64,000 nucleotides of DNA, taken from positions 1 through 64,000 of the forward strand of contig JAPPOV010000030.1 in the NCBI GenBank assembly GCA_028873595.1, given 5' to 3'. The notes under the pieces are model-generated. The model worked only from the letters and a program-made list of their open reading frames with translations, was not told the DNA's origin and made no database searches. Shown here piece after piece: positions 54,793-62,537 of the stretch. The stretch's first letter is position 1; each line of letters begins with the position of its first letter. A program made the translations under genes and the position numbers. The DNA is from Gemmatimonadota bacterium. GTDB lineage: Bacteria; Gemmatimonadota; Gemmatimonadetes; Longimicrobiales; Gaopeijiaceae.

Positions 54793-55748
54793 CACGGCGA
54801 CCACACACTCTCGGTATCGTCGGTACGATGGTTTTCGACCGGATTCTTCCGACGCACGGAGATCCGGTCGAAGGCTGGGGCGGTATCGGGTATGCGGTGG
54901 CGGCTGCCTCGGCGACATTACCTGCGGACTGGGGTGTCAGGGTCGTCGCTCGGATCGGAGCAGATCTCTTCGGAGACGCCGAGCGCCTCCTTTCGGGCAT
55001 GCCCCGGTGCGAGCTCCGGTTGACCTCCGTACCCGAGCCGAACAATTGCGTTGAGCTGCATTATCGTGACGCCGAGCGTCGGACCGAGGTCCTCTCTGGG
55101 GGCGTGTCCGGCTGGTCTGGTTCGGATCTGGCAGAGGCGTTGACCGGGTGTGACGCCGTTCTCTTGAACTTCATCTCCGGTCATGAGTTGGACCTGGCAG
55201 AGCTGCATGTGCTCCACGATCGGCTCTCGGCCAGGATCTACGCAGACGTGCACTCCCTCTTCCTCGGCGTGGAACCGGACGGGACGAGATCCCCCCGCAC
55301 CCTTGACGATTGGGGCGCGTGGTTTTCCTGCTTTGACATTGTTCAGATGAACGAGGACGAGTTCGCCCTCCTCCGGGCATCTCCCGGGGGGCCGGACACA
55401 CTCGAAGACATTCTTGAGGCCGGGCCTCGCATCGTGGCAGTCACGAGAGGCTCCCAAGGTGCGACAGTCGCGGCTCGAGCCGACGGGCGAATCCTTGTCC
55501 AGGACGTTACTCTCCTGCGTCCGCGCTCCGGTGACCCGACCGGGTGTGGCGACATCTGGGGAGCGGTCATGTACGGGCGACTCCTCGCCGGCACCGGCGA
55601 GGTCCGAGCTGTGGAGGCTGCGAACCGTGTCGCTGCGGCCAGTCTCGATCATCACGGTGTCGAGGGGCTCGTCGACCGGCTGGCTGACGTTCCTCTGGAT
55701 GGGGGTGGCGGTGCATTTCTGGATTCTACGACCGAGGTAGCACTCTGA
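54789..55748 (+). CDS. PfkB-family carbohydrate kinase
   Basis: Ribokinase-like, 319 residues from GTG 54789, overlapping the ROK stop by four bases. The opening TLGIVGTMVFDRI and GGIGYAVAAASATL contain the first substrate-binding di-glycine, QMNEDEFALL lies in the middle, VAVTRGSQGATVA follows, and the catalytic motif DPTGCGDIWGAVM (about 258) has DxxGxGD with the base Asp. Substrate unknown. The 3' end overlaps the following STAS-GHKL frame, so all kinase and signalling genes here are coupled. Confidence 0.88.
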   Translation: MTRRPHTLGIVGTMVFDRILPTHGDPVEGWGGIGYAVAAASATLPADWGVRVVARIGADLFGDAERLLSGMPRCELRLTSVPEPNNCVELHYRDAERRTEVLSGGVSGWSGSDLAEALTGCDAVLLNFISGHELDLAELHVLHDRLSARIYADVHSLFLGVEPDGTRSPRTLDDWGAWFSCFDIVQMNEDEFALLRASPGGPDTLEDILEAGPRIVAVTRGSQGATVAARADGRILVQDVTLLRPRSGDPTGCGDIWGAVMYGRLLAGTGEVRAVEAANRVAAASLDHHGVEGLVDRLADVPLDGGGGAFLDSTTEVAL

Positions 55749-56632
55749 ACGTCATTTCCGTCCCCGGATCGCTCGACCACGCGTCGATCGACGCCTTTCT
55801 GGACGAGGTCGTGCGTCGCCAGGGTGAACGCGTGCTCTTCGATGCCCGGCACCTGCGCTGGGTCGACCCGAACGGGATGGTTGCTCTCCTGCTGGGCGGC
55901 TCCCTCGTGGGGGAAGCGTCAGGGACCTTCCCTCACATTGAAATGCCCGAGAGTCAGGACGTACTCGGGTACCTGGGACGAATGGGCTTCCACGACCAGG
56001 CGCATCAGGTCTTCGAATTCGATACTCCGGCTCGACGGGGAGGCTCACGGCCCTCGGACGTCCTGCTCGAGATCACCGCGATCGACACGAACCACGATGT
56101 CCATGAGATCGTGGACCGGGTCCAGACGCGGGCGGGAGCGATCCTCACGTCGAAGCTCGGGTACCCGGCGGCAAGCGTGATTCCGTTCTCGGTCATGCTC
56201 TCCGAGGTTTGTCAGAACATCATAGAGCACGCTGACGGTTCCGGATGGGTCGCGGCCCAGGCATACAACTGGGCGAAGCGACTCGGACGATTCGTCATCG
56301 TGATCTCGGTCATGGACAAAGGGCGGGGCTTCCGCGGCTCCCTCACCGACGAACACTCGGCTCGGTACGGCGATCGATGGAGCGACTCGACCGCGCTCGA
56401 GGCTGCATTCCTGCATGGTCTCACTCGTTTCTCTGACCCGGGGCGCGGCCAGGGGCTTCAGCAGATCCGGAAGCAGGTGCGGAAATGGAGCGGCCTGATC
56501 AGTGTTCGTAGCGGGACCGCGCGCATCTCCCAGGTGCCCGAGTGGGACGATTCCCCTCCGATGGTCGACGGAATGGCATCTCTTCCGGGTGCTCAGATCG
56601 GCATCATCCTGCCCGCGGCGGTACAGCCATGA
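55745..56632 (+). CDS. STAS-GHKL fusion: anti-anti-sigma-like domain joined to a histidine-kinase-type ATPase
   Basis: Residues about 1-85 are a STAS-like domain (NVISVPGSLDHASIDAFL..VLFDARHLRWVDPNGMVALL); about 105-295 are a GHKL ATPase with the N-box in LSEVCQNIIEHA (about 155), G1 in MDKGRGF (about 189) and G2 in DPGRGQGL (about 231). No dimerisation/phosphoacceptor domain is seen, which suggests an RsbW/SpoIIAB-like serine kinase rather than a sensor kinase. The first strand of the STAS fold is kept only if translation begins at CTG 55745 (overlapping the pfkB stop as CTGA); the first ordinary start is GTG 55811. The start is therefore unsettled. Confidence 0.82.
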   Translation: MNVISVPGSLDHASIDAFLDEVVRRQGERVLFDARHLRWVDPNGMVALLLGGSLVGEASGTFPHIEMPESQDVLGYLGRMGFHDQAHQVFEFDTPARRGGSRPSDVLLEITAIDTNHDVHEIVDRVQTRAGAILTSKLGYPAASVIPFSVMLSEVCQNIIEHADGSGWVAAQAYNWAKRLGRFVIVISVMDKGRGFRGSLTDEHSARYGDRWSDSTALEAAFLHGLTRFSDPGRGQGLQQIRKQVRKWSGLISVRSGTARISQVPEWDDSPPMVDGMASLPGAQIGIILPAAVQP

Positions 56633-57210
56633 CAGGGCAGGGGCCGGACTCGATCTCGATCGACGTGGGTGAGGTACTCCAGCGAAGCGTTGCGTCGCTC
56701 TACTCGAGCCTCGTCACCCGCCCTACTGGACGGGCAGTACGGATGGCTATCGAGACCCAGCTGCAAGGAACTGGGAGTCTCTCGATCTCGCTCATCGATT
56801 TCTCGGAAGTCGGAATCATCGATTATTCATGCGCGGACGAGGTCGTGGCGAAGTTGCTCCGGCAACAGCTTGCCGACGAAGTGCGAGACGCTTTCTTCGT
56901 CTTTCGAGGCGTGAGCGGCGCCCACCACCCGCAGGTCGAAGGCGTACTTCAGCGTCAGTCACTGGCGGCTGTCGTCGAGGTTGAGCCGGATCACTTCACG
57001 CTTGTCGGCACCTTTACCGCCGATGAGCAGCGTGTCTGGGACCGGCTGGAGCACGAGGGGTCCGTCGAGCCGGACGCGATGGGCCTGATCGCGCCGACGG
57101 GACAGGACCAGCGGGCGCTCGAGTCTCTCCTGCATCGGGGGCTCGCGTTCCGCAGTCCCCATTCAGGTCGTATACACGCACTGAGTCGGCTTGTAGCGCA
57201 CCTCATGTAG
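56629..57210 (+). CDS. STAS-like (DUF4325-type) protein with C-terminal winged-helix-like domain
   Basis: A 193-residue protein, ATG overlapping the previous stop as ATGA. Residues about 10-115 look STAS-like: a strand, a helix, then LSISLIDFSEVGIIDYSCADEVVAKLL, where a Ser follows the central strand as in anti-anti-sigma factors. Residues about 128-190 (TADEQRVWDRLEHEG, PDAMGLIAPTGQDQRALESLLHRGLAFRSPHSGRIHAL) read as a winged helix. A DNA-binding output switched by the adjacent GHKL protein is inference. The next gene starts after 20 bases. Confidence 0.72.
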   Translation: MTGQGPDSISIDVGEVLQRSVASLYSSLVTRPTGRAVRMAIETQLQGTGSLSISLIDFSEVGIIDYSCADEVVAKLLRQQLADEVRDAFFVFRGVSGAHHPQVEGVLQRQSLAAVVEVEPDHFTLVGTFTADEQRVWDRLEHEGSVEPDAMGLIAPTGQDQRALESLLHRGLAFRSPHSGRIHALSRLVAHLM

Positions 57211-57230
57211 ATCTCTGGAGAACCGGACTG

Positions 57231-58388
57231 ATGGCCCAGCACGACAACGACCTCCACCCCGCTACGATCAGCGTTCACGGGGGTGCTGAAGACCGGGTGC
57301 CCGGGGCTCCGGTCGTTCCACCGATCACGCAAAGCGCCACGTTTCACTGGGCGACTCCGGCAGACGGCGAGCTGTTGTACTCGCGGTACGGAAACAACCC
57401 GAATCAGCTCCATGCGGGTATCAAGGCTGCAGCGCTTGAGGGTACGGAGGCCGGCATCGCCCTTGGGAGCGGAATGGCCGCCGCCGCGATGACGTTGCTG
57501 GCGTTGACCGAGTCGGGTGACCATATCGTGGCCGCCTCCGGATTGTACGGAGCCACGCACGTACTGTTGGCACAAGAGCTTCCGCGCCGGGGAGTTCAGA
57601 CCACCTTCGTCGATCCGGATGAGGGTGGGTGGGAGGAGGCGCTTCAGCCGGAAACTCGTCTCATCTACATAGAGATTCCCGTGAACCCGACGCTGCGGAT
57701 CCTCGACCCGCGGCCGATCGTAGCTTTGGCGAAAGAGCGCGGGATTCGGGTGGTCTGCGACGCGACCTTCGGATCACCCGTGAATTTCCGGGCAGCGGCG
57801 TGTGGCATCGACGTCGTGGTGCAGAGTGCGACGAAGTACCTCGGTGGCCACTCGGATCTGATCGCCGGCGTCGTTGCCGGACCATCGGACGTCATCGAAG
57901 AGGTGACTCGAATGTCTCGTCTGTACGGGCCGGCGCTCGACCCCCACACCGCGTGGCTGCTCGACCGCGGCATGCGAACCCTCGACGTCCGGGTGAAGCG
58001 TCACAACGAGAACGCTATGGCTGTGGCGCGCTTTTTCGAGTCACGCCCCGAGGTAGAACATGTGATCTATCCGGGCCTGGAGTCACATCCGGATCACGAG
58101 CTCGCGAGGGAACTCATGGACGGCTTCGGGGGCATGGTGAGCATCATTCTCGCCGGGGGTGGAGAGGCCGCGGACGACTTCGTGGCCAATCTGCACCTCG
58201 GAATGGCTGCCCCGAGTCTCGGTGGCGTCGAAACCCTCGTCTCCCAGCCGCGGTTCACGTCGCATGCGGGCCTTACGCCGGAAGAGCGTTCTGAGCGAGG
58301 GATACCGGATGGCTTCGTTCGCCTGAGCGTCGGAATCGAGGCTGCGGACGATCTCGTGGCAGACTTCGCGCAAGCGCTCGGCGGGTAA
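57231..58388 (+). CDS. Trans-sulfuration family PLP enzyme (cystathionine gamma-synthase / methionine gamma-lyase type)
   Basis: A 385-residue fold-type I PLP enzyme. Features are ITQSATFHW, YSRYGNNPNQLHAGIKAAALEG, ALGSGMAAAAMTLLAL, VDPDEGGWEEAL, CDATFGSP, and the Schiff-base lysine in VQSATKYLGGHSDLIAGVV (about 202), with SLGGVETLVSQPRFTSHAGL and VRLSVGIEAADDL at the end. Which reaction (synthase or lyase) it performs is not decidable from these motifs. It is last in the lepA-kinase-STAS run, 20 bases after the STAS-wHTH gene. Confidence 0.9.
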   Translation: MAQHDNDLHPATISVHGGAEDRVPGAPVVPPITQSATFHWATPADGELLYSRYGNNPNQLHAGIKAAALEGTEAGIALGSGMAAAAMTLLALTESGDHIVAASGLYGATHVLLAQELPRRGVQTTFVDPDEGGWEEALQPETRLIYIEIPVNPTLRILDPRPIVALAKERGIRVVCDATFGSPVNFRAAACGIDVVVQSATKYLGGHSDLIAGVVAGPSDVIEEVTRMSRLYGPALDPHTAWLLDRGMRTLDVRVKRHNENAMAVARFFESRPEVEHVIYPGLESHPDHELARELMDGFGGMVSIILAGGGEAADDFVANLHLGMAAPSLGGVETLVSQPRFTSHAGLTPEERSERGIPDGFVRLSVGIEAADDLVADFAQALGG

Positions 58389-58471
58389 TCGAGCGCACCG
58401 GCTCATACGCACGCGACCCCCGCTCCTCACCGGAGACGCGGGCCGTTGCAAGAGATCCGATCCGGAGGACT

Positions 58472-60100
58472 TCAGTCTTTCTCCAGGAAGGGATACGTGT
58501 AATCCGTGGGGGAGACGAAGTTCTCTTTGATCGATCGGGCGCTCACCCACCGCAACAGGTTGAACATCGAGCCCGCCTTGTCGTTGGTCCCCGATCCGCG
58601 TGCCCCACCGAAGGGCTGTTGACCTACGACCGCCCCGGTGGGCTTGTCGTTGATGTAGAAGTTGCCGGCTGACTGGTAGAGAGCGTTCGTCGCATGACGA
58701 ATGACCCTGCGGTCCTTGGCGAAGATAGCGCCTGTCAGAGCGTACTCGGATGTGGTATCGACCAGCTCCAGCGTTTCTTCCCACTCTGCGTCGGGGTAGA
58801 TGTAGAGTGTGATGACCGGGCCAAAGATCTCGTCACACATCGTGACGTAGTCCGGACGATGCGCAACGATGATGGTCGGCGTGACGAAGTAGCCGACGGA
58901 ATCATCGCACTCACCACCGACGATGACCTCAGCGTCGTCGGACGCTTTCGCGTCTTCGATGTACCCCTTGATCTTGTCGAATGCTTTCCGGTCGATGACC
59001 GCGTTCACGAAGTTCGAGAAGTCGAAGACGTCGCCCATGCTGAGGGATGCCGTTTCCTCGATGAGCGGGCCCTTCAGGTCGCCCCACATGCTCTCCGGGA
59101 TGTATGCCCTGGATGCCGCGCTGCATTTCTGCCCCTGATACTCGAAGGCCCCGCGCACGATGGCTGTCTTCACGGCTGTGACGTCGGCGGACGGATGAAC
59201 CGCGATGAAGTCTTTACCGCCCGTCTCGCCCACGATGCGTGGATAGGAGCGGTACTTAGCGATATTGTCCCCGATCGTCTTCCAGAAGCTGCGGAAGACG
59301 GTGGTCGACCCGGTGAAGTGAATCCCCGCGAAGCTCGAGTCTTCCATCACGACTTTCGTCACCTCGACCGGGTCCCCCGGAACGAAGTTGATTACGCCCG
59401 GCGGCAAGCCGGCTTCGTCGAAGAGCTCCATCACGTAGTAGTTCGACAGGAGCGCCGCGAGCGACGGCTTCCATACCGACACGTTGCCCATCATGGCCGG
59501 AGTGCCCGGGAGGTTCGCGCCGATCGCCGTGAAGTTGAACGGGCTCACGGCGTAGACGAACCCTTCCAGAGCTCGATACTCCGCACGATTCCACTCGCCC
59601 GGCTCCGAGATCGGCTGCTTTCCGTAGATCTCTTGAGCGAAGTGTGCACCGAAGCGGAAGAAGTCGATGATTTCGCAAGCCGAATCGATTTCGGCCTGGA
59701 ACGCGTTCTTGCTCTGCCCAAGCATCGTGGCGGCATTGAGCTTGGCGCGTCGCGGACCGGCCAGGAGGCTCGCGACCTTGAGGAAGACGGCGACACGGTC
59801 TTCCCACCGCATCATCGACCATTCGCGGTGTGCGGCATTCGCGGCGTCGATCGCTCGGCGAACCTCGTCGGGTCCGGCCATGTGTGCCGTGGCGATCACG
59901 TGACCGTGATCGTGGGGCATTACGACGTCGATCGTGTTGCCGGTACGGACCTCTTCACCCCCGATGATCAGGGGGATGTCGACGACCTGATCGGCTTGAC
60001 GAGCAAGCTCTGCCTGGAGTTCGGCACGCTCCGGGCTGCCTGGAGCGTATGAGAAGATGGGTTCGTTGACGGGTGGCGGTATGGCGGGAATACCGTTCAT
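58472..60100 (-). CDS. pruA: L-glutamate gamma-semialdehyde (1-pyrroline-5-carboxylate) dehydrogenase
   Basis: Oxidises the proline/ornithine breakdown product to glutamate with NAD. 542 residues from ATG 60100, which is the normal monofunctional length. Motifs are FVYAVSPFNFTAIGANLPGTPAMMGNVSVWKPS, HFTGSTTVF, ETGGKDFIAVHPSADV, the catalytic Cys in YQGQKCSAASRAYIP (about 318), CDEIFGPVITLYIY and GQQPFGGARGSGTNDKAG. It is divergent from mrp; no proline dehydrogenase is in view. Confidence 0.95.
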   Translation of the reverse strand: MNGIPAIPPPVNEPIFSYAPGSPERAELQAELARQADQVVDIPLIIGGEEVRTGNTIDVVMPHDHGHVIATAHMAGPDEVRRAIDAANAAHREWSMMRWEDRVAVFLKVASLLAGPRRAKLNAATMLGQSKNAFQAEIDSACEIIDFFRFGAHFAQEIYGKQPISEPGEWNRAEYRALEGFVYAVSPFNFTAIGANLPGTPAMMGNVSVWKPSLAALLSNYYVMELFDEAGLPPGVINFVPGDPVEVTKVVMEDSSFAGIHFTGSTTVFRSFWKTIGDNIAKYRSYPRIVGETGGKDFIAVHPSADVTAVKTAIVRGAFEYQGQKCSAASRAYIPESMWGDLKGPLIEETASLSMGDVFDFSNFVNAVIDRKAFDKIKGYIEDAKASDDAEVIVGGECDDSVGYFVTPTIIVAHRPDYVTMCDEIFGPVITLYIYPDAEWEETLELVDTTSEYALTGAIFAKDRRVIRHATNALYQSAGNFYINDKPTGAVVGQQPFGGARGSGTNDKAGSMFNLLRWVSARSIKENFVSPTDYTYPFLEKD

Positions 60101-60187
60101 CGCAGTGGGAGAGGGTAGCGGGCGGGCTCCCTGGCGGACTGGACCGGGTCCGTCCGCACAGGCTCGACACTGCGGAATCTCAACGTG

Positions 60188-60218
60188 CGAAAGGGGCGGC
60201 GCAACGGCGTCCCTTTCG
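60188..60218. promoter_or_regulatory. Inverted repeat abutting the mrp promoter
   Basis: Perfect 8-bp arms CGAAAGGG (60188-60195) and CCCTTTCG (60211-60218), spacer 15, ending one base before the predicted -35 hexamer. It could be an operator shared by mrp and the divergent pruA. Confidence 0.4.
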
Positions 60219-60248
60219 TTGACCTTATTCTCTCGTCTCGGGTACCTT
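60219..60248 (+). promoter_or_regulatory. Candidate sigma-70-type promoter for mrp
   Basis: TTGACC at 60219-60224 and TACCTT at 60243-60248 with an 18-base spacer, in an otherwise GC-rich gap, about 73 bases before the mrp ATG. The -10 is a poor match, so this is tentative. Confidence 0.35.
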
Positions 60249-60320
60249 TTGCGGCTGTCGTTCGGGAGACTCTCCCACCCATACGCTTTCGTCCGCGGGG
60301 CCCTGCGTCCCGGTGTTTCT

Positions 60321-61424
60321 ATGAATTCTGAAGAAGTCCGTCTCTCCGTCATGGCCGCACTCGCGGCTGTGAAGCATCCCGGGTCCGGTCGTGACCTCGT
60401 CGCCGCTGGCGTCGTCCAGAATCTTGAGGTCGACGACTCCGGTTCCGTCCGCTTCCAGTTCCAGCTCGGGGCCGAGGATTCGAGCGACCTCCTCAAGGAG
60501 GCGCGCTCCACCGTTGAGGGTCTGGAGGGTGTCTCGGATGTCAAGATTAACGTCCAACTGCCGCAGATGGCCTCTGGGGGCGGAGCTGGCTCCGGCGGCG
60601 GCGGACCGAAACCCGGCTCGGTCCCGGCCCCCACGCCGAAACCCGGCCTGCTCTCCGGCGTCTCTCGGGTGATTGCGGTGAGTTCCGGTAAGGGGGGTGT
60701 CGGCAAATCGATGGTGGCAGCGAACCTTGCGGCTGCCTTTGCTCGTGCCGGCCACAGGGTCGGGTTGGTCGATGCTGATATTTATGGGCCCAATATTCCC
60801 CTGATGTTCGGCGTGAGCCGCCGTCCGAGTGTGACCGGGGCGAAGGGGCAGGAGATGATTGAGCCGATCGAGGCGCATGGCGTACGCTTGATGAGCCTCG
60901 GCTTCCTTCTCGAAGAAGATCAGCCTGCGATCATGCGGGGGCCGCTCATCAGTGGAATTCTCAAGCAATTCCTCGAGCAGGTCGACTGGGGCGACCTCGA
61001 TACCATGATCGTCGATATGCCACCGGGGACCGGAGACGCCCAACTTTCTCTTGTCCAGACCATCGACCTGGACGGGGCCGTCATGGTGACGACACCTCAG
61101 CAGGTTGCAACCGGCGATGTACGTCGCGGCATCAAGATGTTCGAGCGCGTGAATACACGCGTCCTCGGTATCGTCGAAAATATGAGCGGGTTCGCCTGCC
61201 CGAGTTGTGATGAGATCCACGACGTCTTTGGCCGCGGTGGCGGCGAGGCGCTCGCGGTCGAGATGGAGGTGCCGTTTCTCGGGCGCGTCCCGCTGGATGC
61301 TGCTGTCGCACAGGCGGGTGATTCGGGAGCGCCGACGGTCGTGTCCGACCCCGAGTCGGCGGCCGCGAAAGCGCTGAGGGACGTGATGGGTGCTGTAGAA
61401 GGGCGGCTGGCAGTTCCGGCCTAG
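60321..61424 (+). CDS. mrp: Mrp/ApbC iron-sulfur cluster carrier ATPase
   Basis: P-loop ATPase that carries Fe-S clusters to target proteins. 367 residues from ATG 60321. An MIP18/DUF59 N-domain (about 1-85) is joined by a Gly/Pro linker to the ATPase: SSGKGGVGKSMVAANLAAAFA (deviant Walker A), VDADIYGPNIPLMFGV, MRGPLISGILKQFLEQVDWGDLD, VDMPPGTGDAQL, and the cluster-binding CxxC in NMSGFACPSCDEIHDVFG. The frame is open further upstream but lacks conserved sequence there. Confidence 0.95.
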   Translation: MNSEEVRLSVMAALAAVKHPGSGRDLVAAGVVQNLEVDDSGSVRFQFQLGAEDSSDLLKEARSTVEGLEGVSDVKINVQLPQMASGGGAGSGGGGPKPGSVPAPTPKPGLLSGVSRVIAVSSGKGGVGKSMVAANLAAAFARAGHRVGLVDADIYGPNIPLMFGVSRRPSVTGAKGQEMIEPIEAHGVRLMSLGFLLEEDQPAIMRGPLISGILKQFLEQVDWGDLDTMIVDMPPGTGDAQLSLVQTIDLDGAVMVTTPQQVATGDVRRGIKMFERVNTRVLGIVENMSGFACPSCDEIHDVFGRGGGEALAVEMEVPFLGRVPLDAAVAQAGDSGAPTVVSDPESAAAKALRDVMGAVEGRLAVPA

Positions 61425-61425
61425 C

Positions 61426-61662
61426 TCATTGTCCGTCCAGCCAGCGACGGTCTGCCTCGGAGAGAGAGCCGCCCCCGCGTGTCTTCTCGAAGACCTTCAC
61501 GACGACCCACCCGACGAGCAGGATCGGAGCGACCTTGAAGAGCAGGAAAGAGGCGAGCCCAATCGTCAGTGAAGAGACCGCCCCCACAACACTCAGGACG
61601 ATCCCGGCGACCACGAGGGTGATCAGTCCGACGGCGAAGAAAGTGAGGAGTGAGCCGATCAT
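61426..61662 (-). CDS. Small two-helix membrane protein
   Basis: A 78-residue protein almost wholly hydrophobic from residue 5 to about 57 (LLTFFAVGLITLVVAGIVLSVVGAV, ASFLLFKVAPILLVGWVVVKVF), followed by a polar tail ending GGGSLSEADRRWLDGQ. It lies 15 bases after the LiaF-like gene on the same strand, so it is probably the last gene of the bactofilin-like/LiaF-like set. No family recognised. Confidence 0.7.
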   Translation of the reverse strand: MIGSLLTFFAVGLITLVVAGIVLSVVGAVSSLTIGLASFLLFKVAPILLVGWVVVKVFEKTRGGGSLSEADRRWLDGQ

Positions 61663-61677
61663 CGTTCTAGTCTGCGA

Positions 61678-62523
61678 TTAATTGTCGGGATGGATCCAGA
61701 CGACGGACACACTTCCGAAAGCTGCATCGATGTCGATGTCGATCCGGTAGTCGGCGTCGTCGTAATCGAGCGACTCATACACGTCGCCGCGCTTAATGAG
61801 CCCCTCGGAGTCGAGCGCCGTCAGGAAGCTGTCTTTCCGCAAGCGAACGCCGAGACCCTCCGGTATGCGAACCTCGAGCGCGCCGAGCCCGATGTCGATG
61901 CTGACCCGGGCATCCCGCTCCCAGCGCCCGCCGAAGCCAAGCACGATTGAACCGACGCCGGCGTCGACCTCGATTCGCTCGGCGTTGAGGTTTCCAAGCT
62001 GGTGGGCCTCGAACTTCGCCGCTCCCGCTTCGAAGCTCGCCATTTCCATGGGAACAGGATTCGGTTCTGAGATGGTGACCTGTGACTCTGAGGCTCCGGT
62101 GCTCAGATCGAGATCCAGGAGCGCGAGTCCCGCGAGATCGATGTCAGCCTTCACAGCGCCGAACTCGAGGTCCAGCTCCATCGGGAGTCCCCGTGCCAGC
62201 TCGAGATCCAGCTCCCCGGCCTCACGGTTGCGGACGCTCATGTTGCGGCCGACCGATTCCACCCCGATACGAAGACGGTCCCCCGAAAGCTCCGCGACGG
62301 GTTCGAAGTGATCTTCGTCGTAGCGGAGGTTCATGCGGTACAGGAGTCCATTGTCCACCGAGCGCACTGTGAACCGGCCCGCTCCGTACTCCACGTGAAC
62401 ACGAAGTTCGTCATTGCTCTCGAGCTGCTGGGACATGGTGACATCACGCCACTCCTGTCCCTCGCCCAGTGCCGGGGTCACCACCATTGCTGCCACCGCA
62501 GCCATCATCACCTTCCGCATCAC
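61678..62523 (-). CDS. Exported LiaF/DUF4097-like beta-helical protein
   Basis: A 281-residue secreted protein with a signal peptide (MMRKVMMAAVAAMVVTPALG). The rest is repeated short strands of the LiaF-C/DUF4097 type: ADIDLAGLALLDLDLSTGASESQVTIS, NLNAERIEVDAGVGSIVLGFGGRWERDARVSIDIGLGALEVRIPEGLGVRL, ending with an FGSVSVVW strand. LiaF relatives act in envelope-stress signalling or as cell-surface parts; here the role is unknown. It sits 14 bases after the bactofilin-like gene. Confidence 0.72.
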   Translation of the reverse strand: MMRKVMMAAVAAMVVTPALGEGQEWRDVTMSQQLESNDELRVHVEYGAGRFTVRSVDNGLLYRMNLRYDEDHFEPVAELSGDRLRIGVESVGRNMSVRNREAGELDLELARGLPMELDLEFGAVKADIDLAGLALLDLDLSTGASESQVTISEPNPVPMEMASFEAGAAKFEAHQLGNLNAERIEVDAGVGSIVLGFGGRWERDARVSIDIGLGALEVRIPEGLGVRLRKDSFLTALDSEGLIKRGDVYESLDYDDADYRIDIDIDAAFGSVSVVWIHPDN

Positions 62524-62537
62524 ACGCTCCCGTTCCC

